DNA from: Synchiropus splendidus | Lineage: Eukaryota; Chordata; Actinopteri; Syngnathiformes; Callionymidae | Assembly (NCBI RefSeq): GCF_027744825.2 | Contig: NC_071345.1 | Span: forward strand, 9,445,501 to 9,509,500 | Direction: 5' to 3' | Length of the DNA: 64,000 bases | In this document: one piece after another, positions 40,901 through 53,483 of the stretch | How positions within the stretch are numbered: the stretch's first letter is position 1 | How the letters are laid out: every line of letters begins with the position of its first letter | Notes under the pieces: model-generated | Database searches by the model: none | What the model was told of the DNA's origin: nothing | What the model saw: only the letters and a program-made list of their open reading frames with translations | Translations under genes and position numbers: made by a program

Positions 40901-43670
40901 CCCTTCGCTCAGCTAATGATGGTTCACACTCCCGACAGAGACACACTCATCTAGAGCCCAGCAAAACATGCAGCACATATTCGGGAAGTTCACTGATCAT
41001 GTTCCCTGTTTCCTCTGCCTCTTCTGCGGAGCAAGATCCTGTCGTCGAAATGCAATTCTGAGACGTGTGTTGTTTTTGCCAGACTCTTCTAACTGAAACC
41101 GAGTGTTATCTCAGCCGTCAGATTCTTCAAAAATCCCATTATGCATGAACAATCCACGTGTTTGGAAGAAACCAATTTAGCGCTCAGCGATACGCCACAG
41201 ACTTTTCTTCCACCCATGAGAGAATTTCCATCCAAGTTGTTTCTAAAGCCTGATGCATCATCCGAAGAGGGCGAGCAGAGAAACCCCAAACCTAATCCCA
41301 GCTAAGAAAAGGGCCGCACTCAACATCACCTCTCTCTTTTGCTACAGATTAGCCAACAATGGCTTCTGCCACTCTCTTAAATCCACTACACACTGGCAAT
41401 TTGTATGAGAATGATGGAGACATGGGGATTGTCTTTGGTGGCTTGTGAGAGAGACAGAAGAGGGGGACCAGTGGGGAGAAGTGGGGGATCACCATCAGGT
41501 ACACTCAAAGCCAATCTGTCGCCTCGTCAATAGGCTCATTCTGCTGAAGTGTCTGGGCGCTGGAGCCCCCAACCTCCAGCTCCAGACCAGGCAAGCCAAG
41601 AGGGATGCTGCGCGCCGGAGAGAGACACCCAAATCTTTTCAAAAAGGAGGGATCAAAGTATGGATGGAAGGATTCCCCCCCACCTCTTTGTGCTCTTGTG
41701 TCTCCCAAAACAAACCTCCTGTCCGCTGGAAGCTGAGAGGTGGTCTGGACGAATGAACAGATGGTCCAGAAGACTTCCACTGGGAGCCCGATAAGGACCG
41801 CGTGTCACATTTAACACATCTGTGACTCAGATTAAGGATGGCCAGGGGACTTAGGGATGAGTTGACGGAGACTACAGAATAGAGGGATTGGTTTATCTCT
41901 TCAGAAATGAAAAGAAATTGATGTGAAGTATAAAAACTTTCATCTTCCTTGGCAGAGAAGACAAAGTTATGGCGTACAGCGCTGCTCCATGTGAGTCATT
42001 GTCTCATGTGATTTTGGTTTTCCAAACTCTGGACCCTTCAAAAGGCAGCGGCAGATTCAGAGATGGGCCTGTGATCAAGCGCATCGGATTAGGAACCGGC
42101 GTCTGTTGTAAGGAAACCCATTTGGTTCGCTTGTCGCACAGCCTCGCGGCTGAATGTGGGGACAAAAACCCTTCTTAAAGCAACCCCTCTGTTGATTCAA
42201 GTGCCTATCAATTCTCACATCACCATTGTGCCCTCACTTGAGAGTAAAAACTTCACCTACTTCAACCGCATTATTTCCTTTAAGAGCTCCATCTAGATGT
42301 AGAGTGGGTGGTCTGTTGGCTCCCTGCAGAGCAACACAGCACCTTCCTTGCAATATTGATCAACAAAAGCAAAGACTTAAGAGTAGTGAAAGTATTACTA
42401 GCCACTGTTTTTTTCTGTATTTGGCAAATTCTAATGGGCAGCATTAAGACTGTTGACATGAGCTTCCGCTACTCGGAGGAAGCAGGAAACACAGGCTAGT
42501 AAACCTTCCAGTTATCATAGACCTTACTGTATTATTCTGCTTACTGATGCTAGTCAGGTCAGTGGCCGCATTATTGTTGGGTGGTTTGTTGTTAGATGTG
42601 GCTAACATGCTACTGTAGCCCATGCTAGCTACACTTACCTTGCTGCACAATGAATGCAGGCTTTCTTGTTAGCATTAGCTACGGCGAGCAGCCTGTGCTC
42701 GCTAACCAAAGGTGTTTTCCTCTACAAAAGGAATATGTCGACCTGAAACTGAAGCTAAGAAATGGTTGAAAATCAACGAAAACATGAGCTCTAAAAGCTT
42801 GAAAATAAATTACTGAATTGTATAATATTTATGTATATTTTGTAAGTAAACATGTCCTGAGCTTTATATATTTATTTTTAAAATTAATTTCCATTTGTAT
42901 TATTTTATTATTATTCATACTTAATTTTATTATTTTAAATTAATTGGGGTTTTTTTAAGCGGTTCTGTTTTTCATGTTTACAAAACTTGTTTTAATGTCT
43001 TTTTTTTTATTCCTGTGATATTGAAAATGGTATTGAGTATGAAATAGCTTCCTGTAACAATATAAAAACAGTGCCATGACAACCCTTCGTAATGTTTCCA
43101 GACGATTTTTCCATAGTCATAAATAAATGGAACTTCACCATTGCCGATGTATTTTTCCATCGCGTTAAAGAATTAGCTCGCTGTGAGGTTCGTATTTATG
43201 AAGAGACGTGTGTTTTGCAATGTCAAAAGACGGTATGACGGATGTGTCATAAGTCGTGGAAAAATGCTTATATTTGACAGGAAACAATAGTGTAGCTTGA
43301 TTTATTCATCATACTTGCAACAGCCAAGCGGGTGGTTTACATTTTAGAATCAGAGTTATCTCTTTCCTTGTTGCTAGTCACTCTCCTGCAATGTGTTATC
43401 TCCATTTAACTGACACGTCCTGCCTCAAAAAGGTAGGTTTTCGTCGCCACGACTGCATGTCAACGGTTGGAAACTTTGACTATAAACAAGCCTCTGTCAT
43501 GAGTGTAACAGAAAGACAATGACTCTGCCATGAAACCTGTCGCTACCAAACGCGACTCAACAGTAGCTGCAGTAAACACAGGTGCACAGATGAACTTCAC
43601 TTTCACAGCCCTCTTTCTACGTCTGAGTGAGTTAAAGTCATGAATAAATCCCTCCATAATTACACGGCAG
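40901..43670. other. Intergenic spacer, no gene seen
   Basis: Mostly unique-looking sequence. Frames at 41445-41794 lack any recognisable domain. 42595-42715 has gctagc-rich words similar in style to 39730-39800, possibly an old repeat. Confidence 0.5.
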
Positions 43671-43679
43671 TCTCTTCCT

Positions 43680-44250
43680 TGAACTCAGATTAAGCGAATA
43701 ATCCCCGAGGCACATAAACAAAGCATAATGAGCAATAAATATCCCGGATGCTGCAAGCTGATTGGCTATATAGGTTTAAAGAAAACAATCTCAATTGTTC
43801 ATTTTACACCGCCACTCGTGCGGTGGAGAGCCGCCGCCTCATTCCCTGCCGGTAAAAAGCGATTTCCAGCAGCCCTTCAGACGCCGGCCGCCGCAGTAGA
43901 TATAACCCGCGCGATGGTAATCACATGCTAATCACAGCTAACACCAGCGCGGGGTCCTATACTCTAGATTAATGCGTCTGTCACACGTTCACGTTTCCAT
44001 TAGCATAAATCAGGTTCACCCTGCCTTTGTAATTAGCGTTTTCATGTGAATGATAATAAGATATGGTGATTAGGTCGGGCGACAAGAATGGAAATAACTC
44101 GCCGGCTAAGTCAAACAGTTCCGCACATGTCGGACTATTAATATGCGCTTCCTCAAGAAACAATTAATAATTTTCCAAAGATAATTGAAGTTGGCGGCTG
44201 AGATGTGGCAGGCAAAAATGGAGTATTAGCCACATTTCTGACAGACACTT
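43680..44250. promoter_or_regulatory. Strongest candidate conserved non-coding element of the desert
   Basis: Roughly 570 bp dense in ATTA and GATA words: gagcaataaatatcccgg, ctgattggctatatagg, gtagatataacccgcg, catgctaatcacagc, tctagattaatgcgtc, tccattagcataaatcag, ttgtaattagcg, ggcggctgagatgtggc. Its composition differs sharply from the flanks and no reading frame spans it. It lies about 20 kb past sim1 and 12 kb from ripply2. Confidence 0.5.
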
Positions 44251-45580
44251 GAAACTATGTTCTCTGCTGCTGGAAGCCGTTCTGTCGCTGCAGATATGGT
44301 TTCGCTACACGTCCAAACTTATTAGAGACGTTTTTAAATGGATGTTTTCTGGATTGGTAAAGGTCTTTAAATGGAGATAAATGAAAGATGAATGGGCTTT
44401 TGATTTTTCATTCATTTTAAATTACAAAAAGATTTAATTTCTTTTTACTCTCATCTCCTTCTGTCACCATCATTTTTTAAGCGCACATTTTCAGCTGTAC
44501 AGATGTGTAAATATTTACCTCTCCTACATGAGTTGTCTAAACGTCAAACAGAAAGCAAACTGCATTCAAAGATGGTGCACCACAGGGGTCAATCTTTGGA
44601 CCTTTTAAGTAACTTGGAAACAAACTAGGAACTATGTGGTCATATCCTTCTCACAAGGGAAAAAACAACCATCTAATTTAAATTATTTATTTAAAAAATG
44701 TAAGTTATTGTCGCGGAAATTTGTGCACGACCATGAAGTTATTTTTCTACATATACAGTAATGTATGCGCTCCTATGTTCATGTTGTTGTTGGGTTTTTT
44801 TTCGTTTGTTTTTTTATAGAATCAGCATAACATCAATTATTCCTGCACCATGTCCAGGCCCAACAACACAGTATTTAGTGCTTTATGGTGATTCATTATG
44901 AGCTAATATCTGGCTAATAACAGTATGAATAACTACATTCATACTCCATAAGTACATGTTCATTTATGGTAATATAAGTCCCATAACATAAAGCATAACT
45001 GCATATTAAAGTGGCGACCATGAAGTTATTTTCATGCATATACAGTAATGTATGCGCTCCTATGTTCATGGTAACAAAAATCACTATCTATTTCATAACA
45101 GCATGTTTGGTTTGCTGTTTTAATGATGGGTATTGCCTTGTCTTCAAGCGCTCATTAACCGTCATCTTATTCATCACCTGTCCTTCCTCTGGAGATCAGA
45201 TGCTGCTACCAAATGTCTGAAGAACAAAACATCCGCCAGCCTTCTGAGCGCAGGTTTATAACTCATGATGTCCTCTCAATTCAACAAGTCCTCCTTCCCT
45301 CCTGAGAGGCACTTCAGCATCTCCGACATGACAGGCAACATTCCAGAAAGACTGGTGACCCCACATGACGGACGACATCTTCCACGCCTATCAGTTGCTG
45401 CCCAGGCTCTCCGTGAACCCCGAGAGTGCAGAGTCAGAGGCCACGACCCGCCCGTCATTTTTTTTTTTTTTTTGGAAGTGCAACAAAAACAGTTGTAGTT
45501 TGAGCAACTCTGAGTTTGTGGGTTTCACATGCACTCCTGTGTGTGCTCTGGTGACTACATCTGTGTGTGAGCTCATTTCT
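44251..45580. other. Spacer with a 56-bp repeated segment
   Basis: 44728-44783 and 45015-45070 share about 56 bp (cgaccatgaagttatt ... tatgcgctcctatgttcatg), same orientation, 287 bp apart. No gene recognised. Confidence 0.7.
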
Positions 45581-45584
45581 CATT

Positions 45585-45905
45585 TTTCCTTGTGGGGACA
45601 TTTTTATCCCCACAAAAGTCTCAATTTGAGGGTTAGAACTTCAAAATTACAGGGTCACTATAACTAGGTTTAGGTTTGGTTCAGAGTCCTGGTTAGGTTT
45701 AACCATTTGCTTTGGATGGTTGGGTTTTAGGGGAGAGGCTGGGGGACGAGTGAGTGGACTTGTTCATCCTACTTTGTGGAGACCAGTTCTTTAGAAAACT
45801 GTGGACAACATTTGACTGGGTGTAAGTTGCGGTTATGGCTAACCATAACCAGGACTCTGGTTATGGTTAGCCATAACCACAACCTTGCAATGTCCCCTGC
45901 AAGGA
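45585..45905. repeat. Fish dispersed repeat with palindromes (GTGGGGA/TCCCCAC and GGTTATGG)
   Basis: TTGTGGGGA and TCCCCACAA pair across an 8-base gap near 45590-45615. Further on lies a perfect 21-bp hairpin (arms 45831-45851 and 45858-45878). The 'tgtggggac...ggttagg' phrasing is common to fish repeats flanked by GT-rich DNA, which follows here to 46220. Confidence 0.55.
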
Positions 45906-46600
45906 CAGAAATCCGAGTGTGTGTGAGATGCTGTGTTAATGTGTCTGCAAGAGTCTATAACTGTGCACGTATGAGTGTGTAAGCTGTATCAGTATATGTG
46001 TGTGTTACTCTACATAAATATATAGACAAGCATGCGGGTTTGTGTGTGCGTGCAAGTGTCTGTCTGTTGTTTGCCTTTTTTCTTGCGTCTGGTTGTGTTG
46101 CCGCTTGATGGTGGTGTGCTCTTCTTGAGGGAATGTGTCAGTGTTGTTTACAGCCTGTGTTTGTGCGTCTGTCTATGTGGAGTGTGTACTGTGTGTGTGC
46201 ACATGTGAGTCACTGGTGGCTGAGCCCGACAGTCCTGTTTCCATGGTAATTTATGAGCCCTGACCTGCTGATGTAAGCGCCCTGCTGCCACCTCTGGACC
46301 CGTCCTCTTCATGCTCCATCACTGCGAGGCTTTGAAATTCTCCGCAGCCACCACCAGGCTGTCTCGCCGGGTCCAACTGGGGAGGCTCGGCGGAAGTGAA
46401 ACAACTAGCCCTCTCATTTTTCTGTTGCCGGAGTTCATGCCCGGGGTGAAGTTTGGGTCGATTTTCAGCTTCTGACGGAGCTGCTGATGAATGAAGCCGC
46501 TCTAATTTCACGAGCGGAAATTTATAAATTGATGTTTTTCACACGACTGACTGATAATGATGATGATGGGAACAACTTTAGACAAAAATATAATACTTAA

Positions 46601-46602
46601 AA

Positions 46603-46633
<31 letters not shown>

Positions 46634-46669
46634 TGTTTATAGGAATGTTGTCCCCCGCAAAAAATAAAA

Positions 46670-46734
<65 letters not shown>
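46601..46734. repeat. (TA)n microsatellites
   Basis: Two arrays, 46601-46634 and 46671-46734, the second running into a dispersed repeat. Confidence 0.95.
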
Positions 46735-46735
<1 letters not shown>

Positions 46736-46737
<2 letters not shown>

Positions 46738-47172
46738 CCTGCTCCACTGATCACACTGATGCACTAGACACGTGGCAGCTAGGATGATAACAACAACAAC
46801 AAACATGGAGGAAGCCCTGAACAAAAGCAAACAAAAGCTTTTGTTCTGGGATGTTTTTCGCTACACAATGGCCAGGGTTTCCACTACTCTGAATGTACTG
46901 GAAATTCTTATAAAATTGAAATTCTTATACACATATTTTCAGGATATTAAAAGACCTTTAGTTTAAATCAGGTGATATAAAAACTTGAACATAGACACCA
47001 TCGTGATTTATTGTGCTATTGTCAAACTGATGCAAAATAAACAATATTTTGTTGTTTAAATGTATGTATGGGTCCATCATTTGTTCAGTAATATACCAAA
47101 TTCATTCAAATGGAAAAATGTGGCTTCTTGTGGCATATATTCTCATATGATTAAACTGCGATTAATTGAGAA
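46736..47172. repeat. Dispersed repeat, copy A
   Basis: Aligns along ~430 bp with 53067-53483 in the same orientation: ccactgatcacactgatgca, cgtggcagctaggatgataa, aatgtatgtatgggtccatc, gtggcttcttgtggcatata. It ends in attaattgaga words. No coding sequence; class unknown. Confidence 0.85.
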
Positions 47173-47227
47173 TATTTAATCACAAATTCTCAAATTAATT
47201 TTAAATCGAATCCCACCCCTAATATGT

Positions 47228-47228
47228 T

Positions 47229-47299
<71 letters not shown>

Positions 47300-47330
47300 A
47301 TATATATATATATTTATATATGCACAAGGC
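47228..47330. repeat. (TG)n-(TA)n compound microsatellite
   Basis: Short TG run then TA units to about 47290, with broken TA sequence beyond. Confidence 0.9.
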
Positions 47331-50300
47331 TCAACAAAAACACTGTTTAGTTTAGTAACTAACTAGTGTCTAACTAACTAGTGTAACAGTATCTAAATCT
47401 AAAGCATAACTGCATATTAAAGTATGTTCATATTTCAGGAACCAGGTGGCAAGACTTCTTCAGTCAGGATTTTTATTTATCTGTCACCGTAAAATTTGCA
47501 TTGTCTCACCTTAAATTGTTTTGTTTATTAAATAGTAATTAAATAATAAAATAATGTATTGTTTACATTTATTATTTAATTCTCAGATCAGATTGAAATT
47601 TTATTTTTACAACTGTTATGCAACCTGGAACACAAAAATGGGCACAAATGCTGTAAATAAATACAGATTTAAAACAAATGCGGTTATTATGACGGTAGCA
47701 TCCAAGCTAAAGTCAATTCGTTGAAGTCAACACCAACCAATTCAAGAAAACCACAACAATGATGAGCAAACACTGCAAGATAAAATAGATTTCATATTTA
47801 CCCCTGTAAATAATAAAACATGCCTAAACATTAAAAATAAATTATCCGTGCTAAATATGGAAACTAATTATTTATTTGTTTGGATCAAATGTAGCTACAT
47901 GCTAGCATGTAGCTAGCATCAAAAATACTCAGGTTATTACTTCATAAACGTAGAGTTCGTCCTCTTCCCACCTGAGCACCTGTGTTCATTAATATTGATG
48001 GAGTTTCTTCAGACATCAAAAAAGCTGTGTGTTCCCATCTCGCTGGAGAAGTTATGTATCTATGTAATGTCATGTTACCAAGTAACTAAGCGTGTTTTCT
48101 CCACACCTGGTGAGTGGCCTCTGACCATCCTTCACCAAAAACACGGTTCTCCTGTGTGCAGGTATTAAACACAAGCCCAACTGGCAGATCAGACTGGAGC
48201 GAGTATTTTAAAAACTTTAATGTACTTAAAATCTATATAAAAGTAATAAACTATTGTAGGTTATTCATGAGCTCAGTTTTGCTTTGTGACCGTGATTTGG
48301 CGTTATGTCACCATCTAGTGGTTGTCGTGTGAAGTACATCTGGTTGTTGAAGATGCAAGTGTTGTTCAGCAGGTTACTAAATGGTTTAATTCTGTCATAT
48401 ACCGCGTTTAAAATTTGTCTTTTTTCAATAGTAAAGTCTGCAAGGAAGAATAGTGTCACACATTTGTTCGGTAAACATGTATTTCATGACTTTGTCAGAA
48501 GTAAAAACACCGATAAACCTATAAACATGCCTCCGCTGCTGGTGTGCATCACAACTATATGTATATGAACCATGTGTGGTGTAGTAGATGTCATGAAACA
48601 AGCTCTGGTGGTAGGTTTTCGGTTATAAAAGTGGTCTGTTTTTGAGCAGCAATGCAAAGTCAACAGCCCGATTTATGTTTTCAACACTTGAATTTCACTC
48701 CCACTGGTGATGAATATTAACATTATGACTACAAACACTATTTCCGATGGTAATAATAGACCGTAGAATGGATTCTCTCAGTGTTTTCCAGAGTGTGTTG
48801 CTAAGTTATTCCGGCCCCTGGCAGCCTAGCGGCGGCTGACCTCGCTCCCCCTTCTGTCTGCTAAGAGGCCTACAGGGAGGAATCAGCCCAAATTACCTTT
48901 ATTGATCCAGAGAGGCAGGTGAATACCAAGCAGGTCTCTCTCGCCTTCAGTCTTCACCCACCACTCCCGTCAGCCCTTCCTGCACACAGACACAGAGAGC
49001 AACTTGATTTAAGGATCCTCCTCCGACGCGCGACTGTATCCGCCATGTTTGCCTTCAGGATGCTTCTTTTCTTCCGGGCTGTTTTTCTGCCTCCAATCCG
49101 CCGTTGTCCTTTTGCCCCAGAATACAAATGGCTCTGTCGCTGGACGAGATACTCCATTAGGTCCAACTCTGAGTTGAATCAATGCGTGACTTATCAAATG
49201 AAATAGGGGATTATGAGGTAATCACCTGGCAAACGTTGCTGAAATTGTAATTATCTCCACAGCACACAATCTAGGAGAGAGGAGACCAAACTAACTGTTT
49301 AAGTGGAGGCTGGACAGGAAGGTGGGGAGCGGCACATTGGCCTGACTCACGCCGACGTGTGGGACTGATAGGTGAGAGAAGTCTGGAACCATGTGCCGTG
49401 GATATAAGAGCAGCGAGGACAAACATGTGCAGCGACTTACTCCCCAACACCAGGAACCAAAGATGTTTTGAATCAGGATCACAGCGTGAGCATCAAGTGG
49501 GGCCTTCTGAAATTAAAATATCACGTCTCCCGTCACTGTCTGAGCCAAGCGCAGGCATCTCCCAAACCACCCATGTGTTGCGCTGGAGCAAAACAGGGTG
49601 ACACTTTTGATGATCAAAGCATGACAAAATACATCATATTTGAAAACAATATGTTTTAAGATGATTATTTACTCACACACAATTGTAGATTGCACATCTA
49701 CAAGTAATATTTTTTTTTTTTTGTTAAAATCACTTAGATGATCATTATTTGCCGAGAACTCAGTGGAGGCACTGGGGAGGTTATATTTCCTGGTGAATTA
49801 AAATGCACATTATACTCAACATTTTGATCTGGTGTTTATGTTCGGTGAAAAATGCATATTTCAGATCAGCAAAAAATTCAAACCATTATTTAAAAATTCG
49901 TTTTTGTTATTGTTTGTTTGTATTTTGAGTTTGCAATTGAAATGAATACCAAATGATACCAGTATTAAGACTTTATAAACATTAAACGTAATGCCTTATC
50001 GACCCCTGGTTATTTTATTCAAACACTTCCCTTAGTTATTTTTCTTGGGATCAAAGTGTGTACCTGTATTCATTTGAATTGATATTTCGATTTTTTTTTT
50101 CCAATAATATTTTTGTTTTCTAGAGGAAAAACAACAAGATTAGTTTCACTCAGTTTCCAAATTATGTTATTTATTTATATTTATTATTATTTATTTATTA
50201 TGTTATTATTTATACACTTATTTTCTAATATTTCTACATGATAACCGACACCCAGTTTGAAAGACTGTTTTAAATTACATGAAGTACTTTACCTGTTGTC

Positions 50301-50694
50301 TTGTGTTTTATTTTGGGTGACTATTTTCATGTATTCATCTTTACTCTCCAGAGTTGAACACTATGAATCTTTTATTCTGATATGTTTATCATCACTATGG
50401 GGGTGCAAAATGCTATGATGGACCTTCCTTTAATACAATTAAAGTGAATTAAATCTGAAAATATTTTTTATATTGTCTCACAGTGTCAAGCTGGACGTCT
50501 GGAAGTCTCATCCTAATCCAGCAATCGAGAAAAATACAGGAAAAAAACAAGCCACAATATCAAACAGATGAAGAGCAACCGACATTCTGACTGTATCTTT
50601 CAAGTCAATCACATCTTGTCTTCATTCATATCAGATTATGTCACATTTTAATGACTGAAAACAACCACGTGTCATTGGAAAAAAACTATGGAGG

Positions 50695-50697
<3 letters not shown>
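47331..50697. other. Intergenic spacer, no gene seen
   Basis: 47400-47423 repeats 24 bases also present at 44989-45012. A balanced patch at 48790-49200 (tgctaagaggcctacaggg, ccaaattacctttattgatcc) may be regulatory, but its frames carry no domain. Confidence 0.45.

Positions 50698-50698
<1 letters not shown>

Positions 50699-50786
<88 letters not shown>
50699..50786. repeat. (TA)n microsatellite
   Basis: About 44 uninterrupted TA units; source of a Tyr-Ile pseudo-ORF. Confidence 0.95.
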
Positions 50787-50789
<3 letters not shown>

Positions 50790-51344
50790 TATGAAGCACT
50801 TGTAAACAGAAGCAGCAACAAGCGCTCAGCGCCACGCGCTGACGTGAAGACAATTTCACGGTTGGTGCTACACTGCCACCCAGTGGACAAGTTGTAGCGA
50901 CGCATCAAAATTTCTCGTCTTAAGATACTGTACTGTATTATATATGACTTAATTTAATAATTTCAGATTATATCTCTAATAAACAATATATATATATTTG
51001 TCATAATATTTAAGATGGTTAATAAAATAATGAAAAAAGAAATGAAAGAAACTCAAATAACAAACTCTCCGCCCAAACGTTTATCTCACGTTTGTTCTTT
51101 TCAGTAAAAACGCGAAACGTCTCTATATTCAAATAGTTTATGACTTGAACTCTAAGTAAACCACGTTTGTCTTCACAAACTGTCTTCACAAAACAAAGGG
51201 TGAAAACAAGCTATGGAGGACGTCATTAAAACCGGAAGTCGCCATGTTGTAGTCGCTTTGCAGGTAAACAAAGCTGTGCGCTTTGTTGTTCACCGGTGAA
51301 GATCACGAAGAACTTTGAGGAACATGGTGAATTTACCCTGAAAA

Positions 51345-52196
51345 ATTCCAAGTGCCACTGATCAAGTTTGCGGATGACACCACCATCATGGGGCTCATCT
51401 CAGATGGAGATGAGTCGGCTTACAGGAGGGAGGTGGACCGGCTGGTGTCCTGGTGCAGCAACAACAACCTGGAGCTCAACGCCCAGAAGACAGTGGAGAT
51501 GGTCATAGACTTCAGGAGAGTAACAGTTTCTCTGTCCCCTCTCATGTTGGCTGGTTTACCCATTCCTATTGAGGACTCCTTCTGCTTCCTAGGAACCTCC
51601 ATCACTGAGGACCTCAAATGGGAGCCAACCATCAGGTCCCTCATCACGAAGGCCCAGCAGAGAATGTTCTTCTTGAGGCAGTTACAAAAACTACGACTGC
51701 CGACGAAGTTGCTTGTGGAGTTCTGCACAGCCATCATCAGTCCATCCTCACCTTCTCCATCACTGTCTGGTACAACAGCTCCACCTCCAGGGACAAGAGC
51801 AGGCTGCAGCACATCGTACGTTCTGCTGAGAAGGTGATGGGTTGCAGCCTGCCACCTCTTCAGGACCTGTATGTCTCCAGGACCCAGAGACGTGCAGGTC
51901 GGATCAGAGCCGACCCTTCTCACCCTGGACATGGACTGTTTGTTCCTCTTCCCTCTGGCAGGAGGCTACAGTCCATCCAGACCAGAACCTCCCATCACAG
52001 GAACAGCTTCTTCCTTTCAGCCATAGAACAGTTAAATTTGCGATTAGCCTTTGTTATTTTATTTTATTTTATTTTATTTTATTTTATTTTATTTTATTTT
52101 ATTTTATTTTATTTTATTTTATTCGGAGCACTTTCCTAGTTGGTGAACCCCCACTGACCATGGCAATACATTCTATTCTGATTCTGATTCAGATTC
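51345..52196 (+). mobile_element. 5'-truncated, frameshifted L2-like LINE
   Basis: The first frame (51352-51740) reads PLIKFADDTTIMGLISDGDE, with the FADD catalytic motif of the reverse-transcriptase palm, then VDRLVSWCSNNNLELNAQKT, FCFLGTSITEDLKWE and AQQRMFFLRQLQKLRLP. Near 51735-51750 it shifts frame and continues as ITVWYNSS, VRSAEKVMGCSLPPLQDLYV, RADPSHPGHGLFVPLPSGRR and HRNSFFLSAIEQLN. The 5' two thirds, including the endonuclease, are missing. Its 3' untranslated part has a (TTTTA)n run and ends in an (ATTCTG)n-type tail. The element is inactive. Confidence 0.9.
52053..52122. repeat. (TTTTA)n pentanucleotide array inside the LINE 3' UTR
   Basis: About 14 units between the RT remnant and the conserved LINE tail. 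Its internal position shows it is an expansion within the element and not its poly(A)-like terminus. Confidence 0.9.
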
Positions 52197-53066
52197 TAGC
52201 GGCCAGAGGAAGTTTTACAACTGTAAATAATTGTCACGGAAATTCAAATAAAAAAACACTCTATGACGTGGTGCATTCTATTGTTTGAGTTTCCGACTTA
52301 ACTATTCTGTCCAAAATGCTGAGAACTAAATGATGTTAAGGTCACACCTTCCAAGTACAGAGTCGGAACGTTTTCACTTGTAGTTATGAAACGGAACATA
52401 CAATAATAGAAGAATAAATAGTTTCATTTCACTCCAGACTGCCTCCTTTTAGTTCATTTAACTTCATAATTGATGTTCTTTCTCTCTGAAATGTTTAACT
52501 GACTTGGTTTGCAGGTAATTGTCAACAATTGTTGTAGCTTACTAAGGTGTGTTCCTCTAATGCTAACTAAAAACTAAACTAGCATCTGTGGAGAAATGTA
52601 TTTATCTGTTTTATTTTTCACTTTTCCTGGTATCCAAAACAGTGCCCCGTCTCCCTCATTCCATGTGACTGGCTGCACTGGTGTGACTCTGGGAAGCTGC
52701 CGCTGCAGTCCCCGGCTGAACCAGGTCAAGTCACACTTTGTCACCTTGGCTGGTGTCTCGGCTCGCACCACTGTTCACAGCCTCCCGCCCATTGTCACCT
52801 TGCTAATGCCCTGATTTAATGAGAAAATGATTGACAATGAGCGCCATATTCCACCAGAACACAAGAAATGTAGTGTCTAAATTTACATTTTTTATTATGC
52901 ATACTCAGGCACATAGTGGTGGGACTATTAATTACAACTTTATTACAACTACTACTCACTTAAAAATAATTTTAATAATAATCTTAATAATATTTTTTAT
53001 TTTATATTATTTTATTTAGCAGTTTGCTCTCCAGACAACAGGGAACCTTTGTAAGTGCAGGAGTTG
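52197..53066. other. Intergenic spacer
   Basis: No gene recognised. 52620-52810 is more GC-rich but its frames on both strands have no domain. Confidence 0.5.
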
Positions 53067-53483
53067 CTGGTCCACTGATCACACTGATGCACAAGACACG
53101 TGGCAGCTAGGATGATAACAACAACAACAAACATGGAGGAATCCCTGAAACTTTTGTTTGCTTTTGTTTTTCGCTACACAATGGCCAGGGTTTCCAGAAC
53201 GCTGAATCTACTTGAATTTCTTATAAAATAGAAATTCTTATACAAATATTTTGAAGACATTAAAAAAGCTTTAGTTTAAATAAGGTGATATAAAAACTTG
53301 AATGTAGCCACCATCCTGATTTATTGTGCCATTGTCAAACTGATGGAAAATAAACAATATTTTCTTGTTTAAATGTATGTATGGGTCCATCATTTGATTC
53401 AGTAATATACCAAATTCATTCACATTGAAACATGTGGCTTCTTGTGGCATATATTCTCATACCATTAAACTGAGATTAATTGA
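53067..53483. repeat. Dispersed repeat, copy B
   Basis: Second copy of 46736-47172 with roughly nine tenths identity by eye. It lacks some bases of copy A around the aaagcaaacaaaagc segment. Confidence 0.85.
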
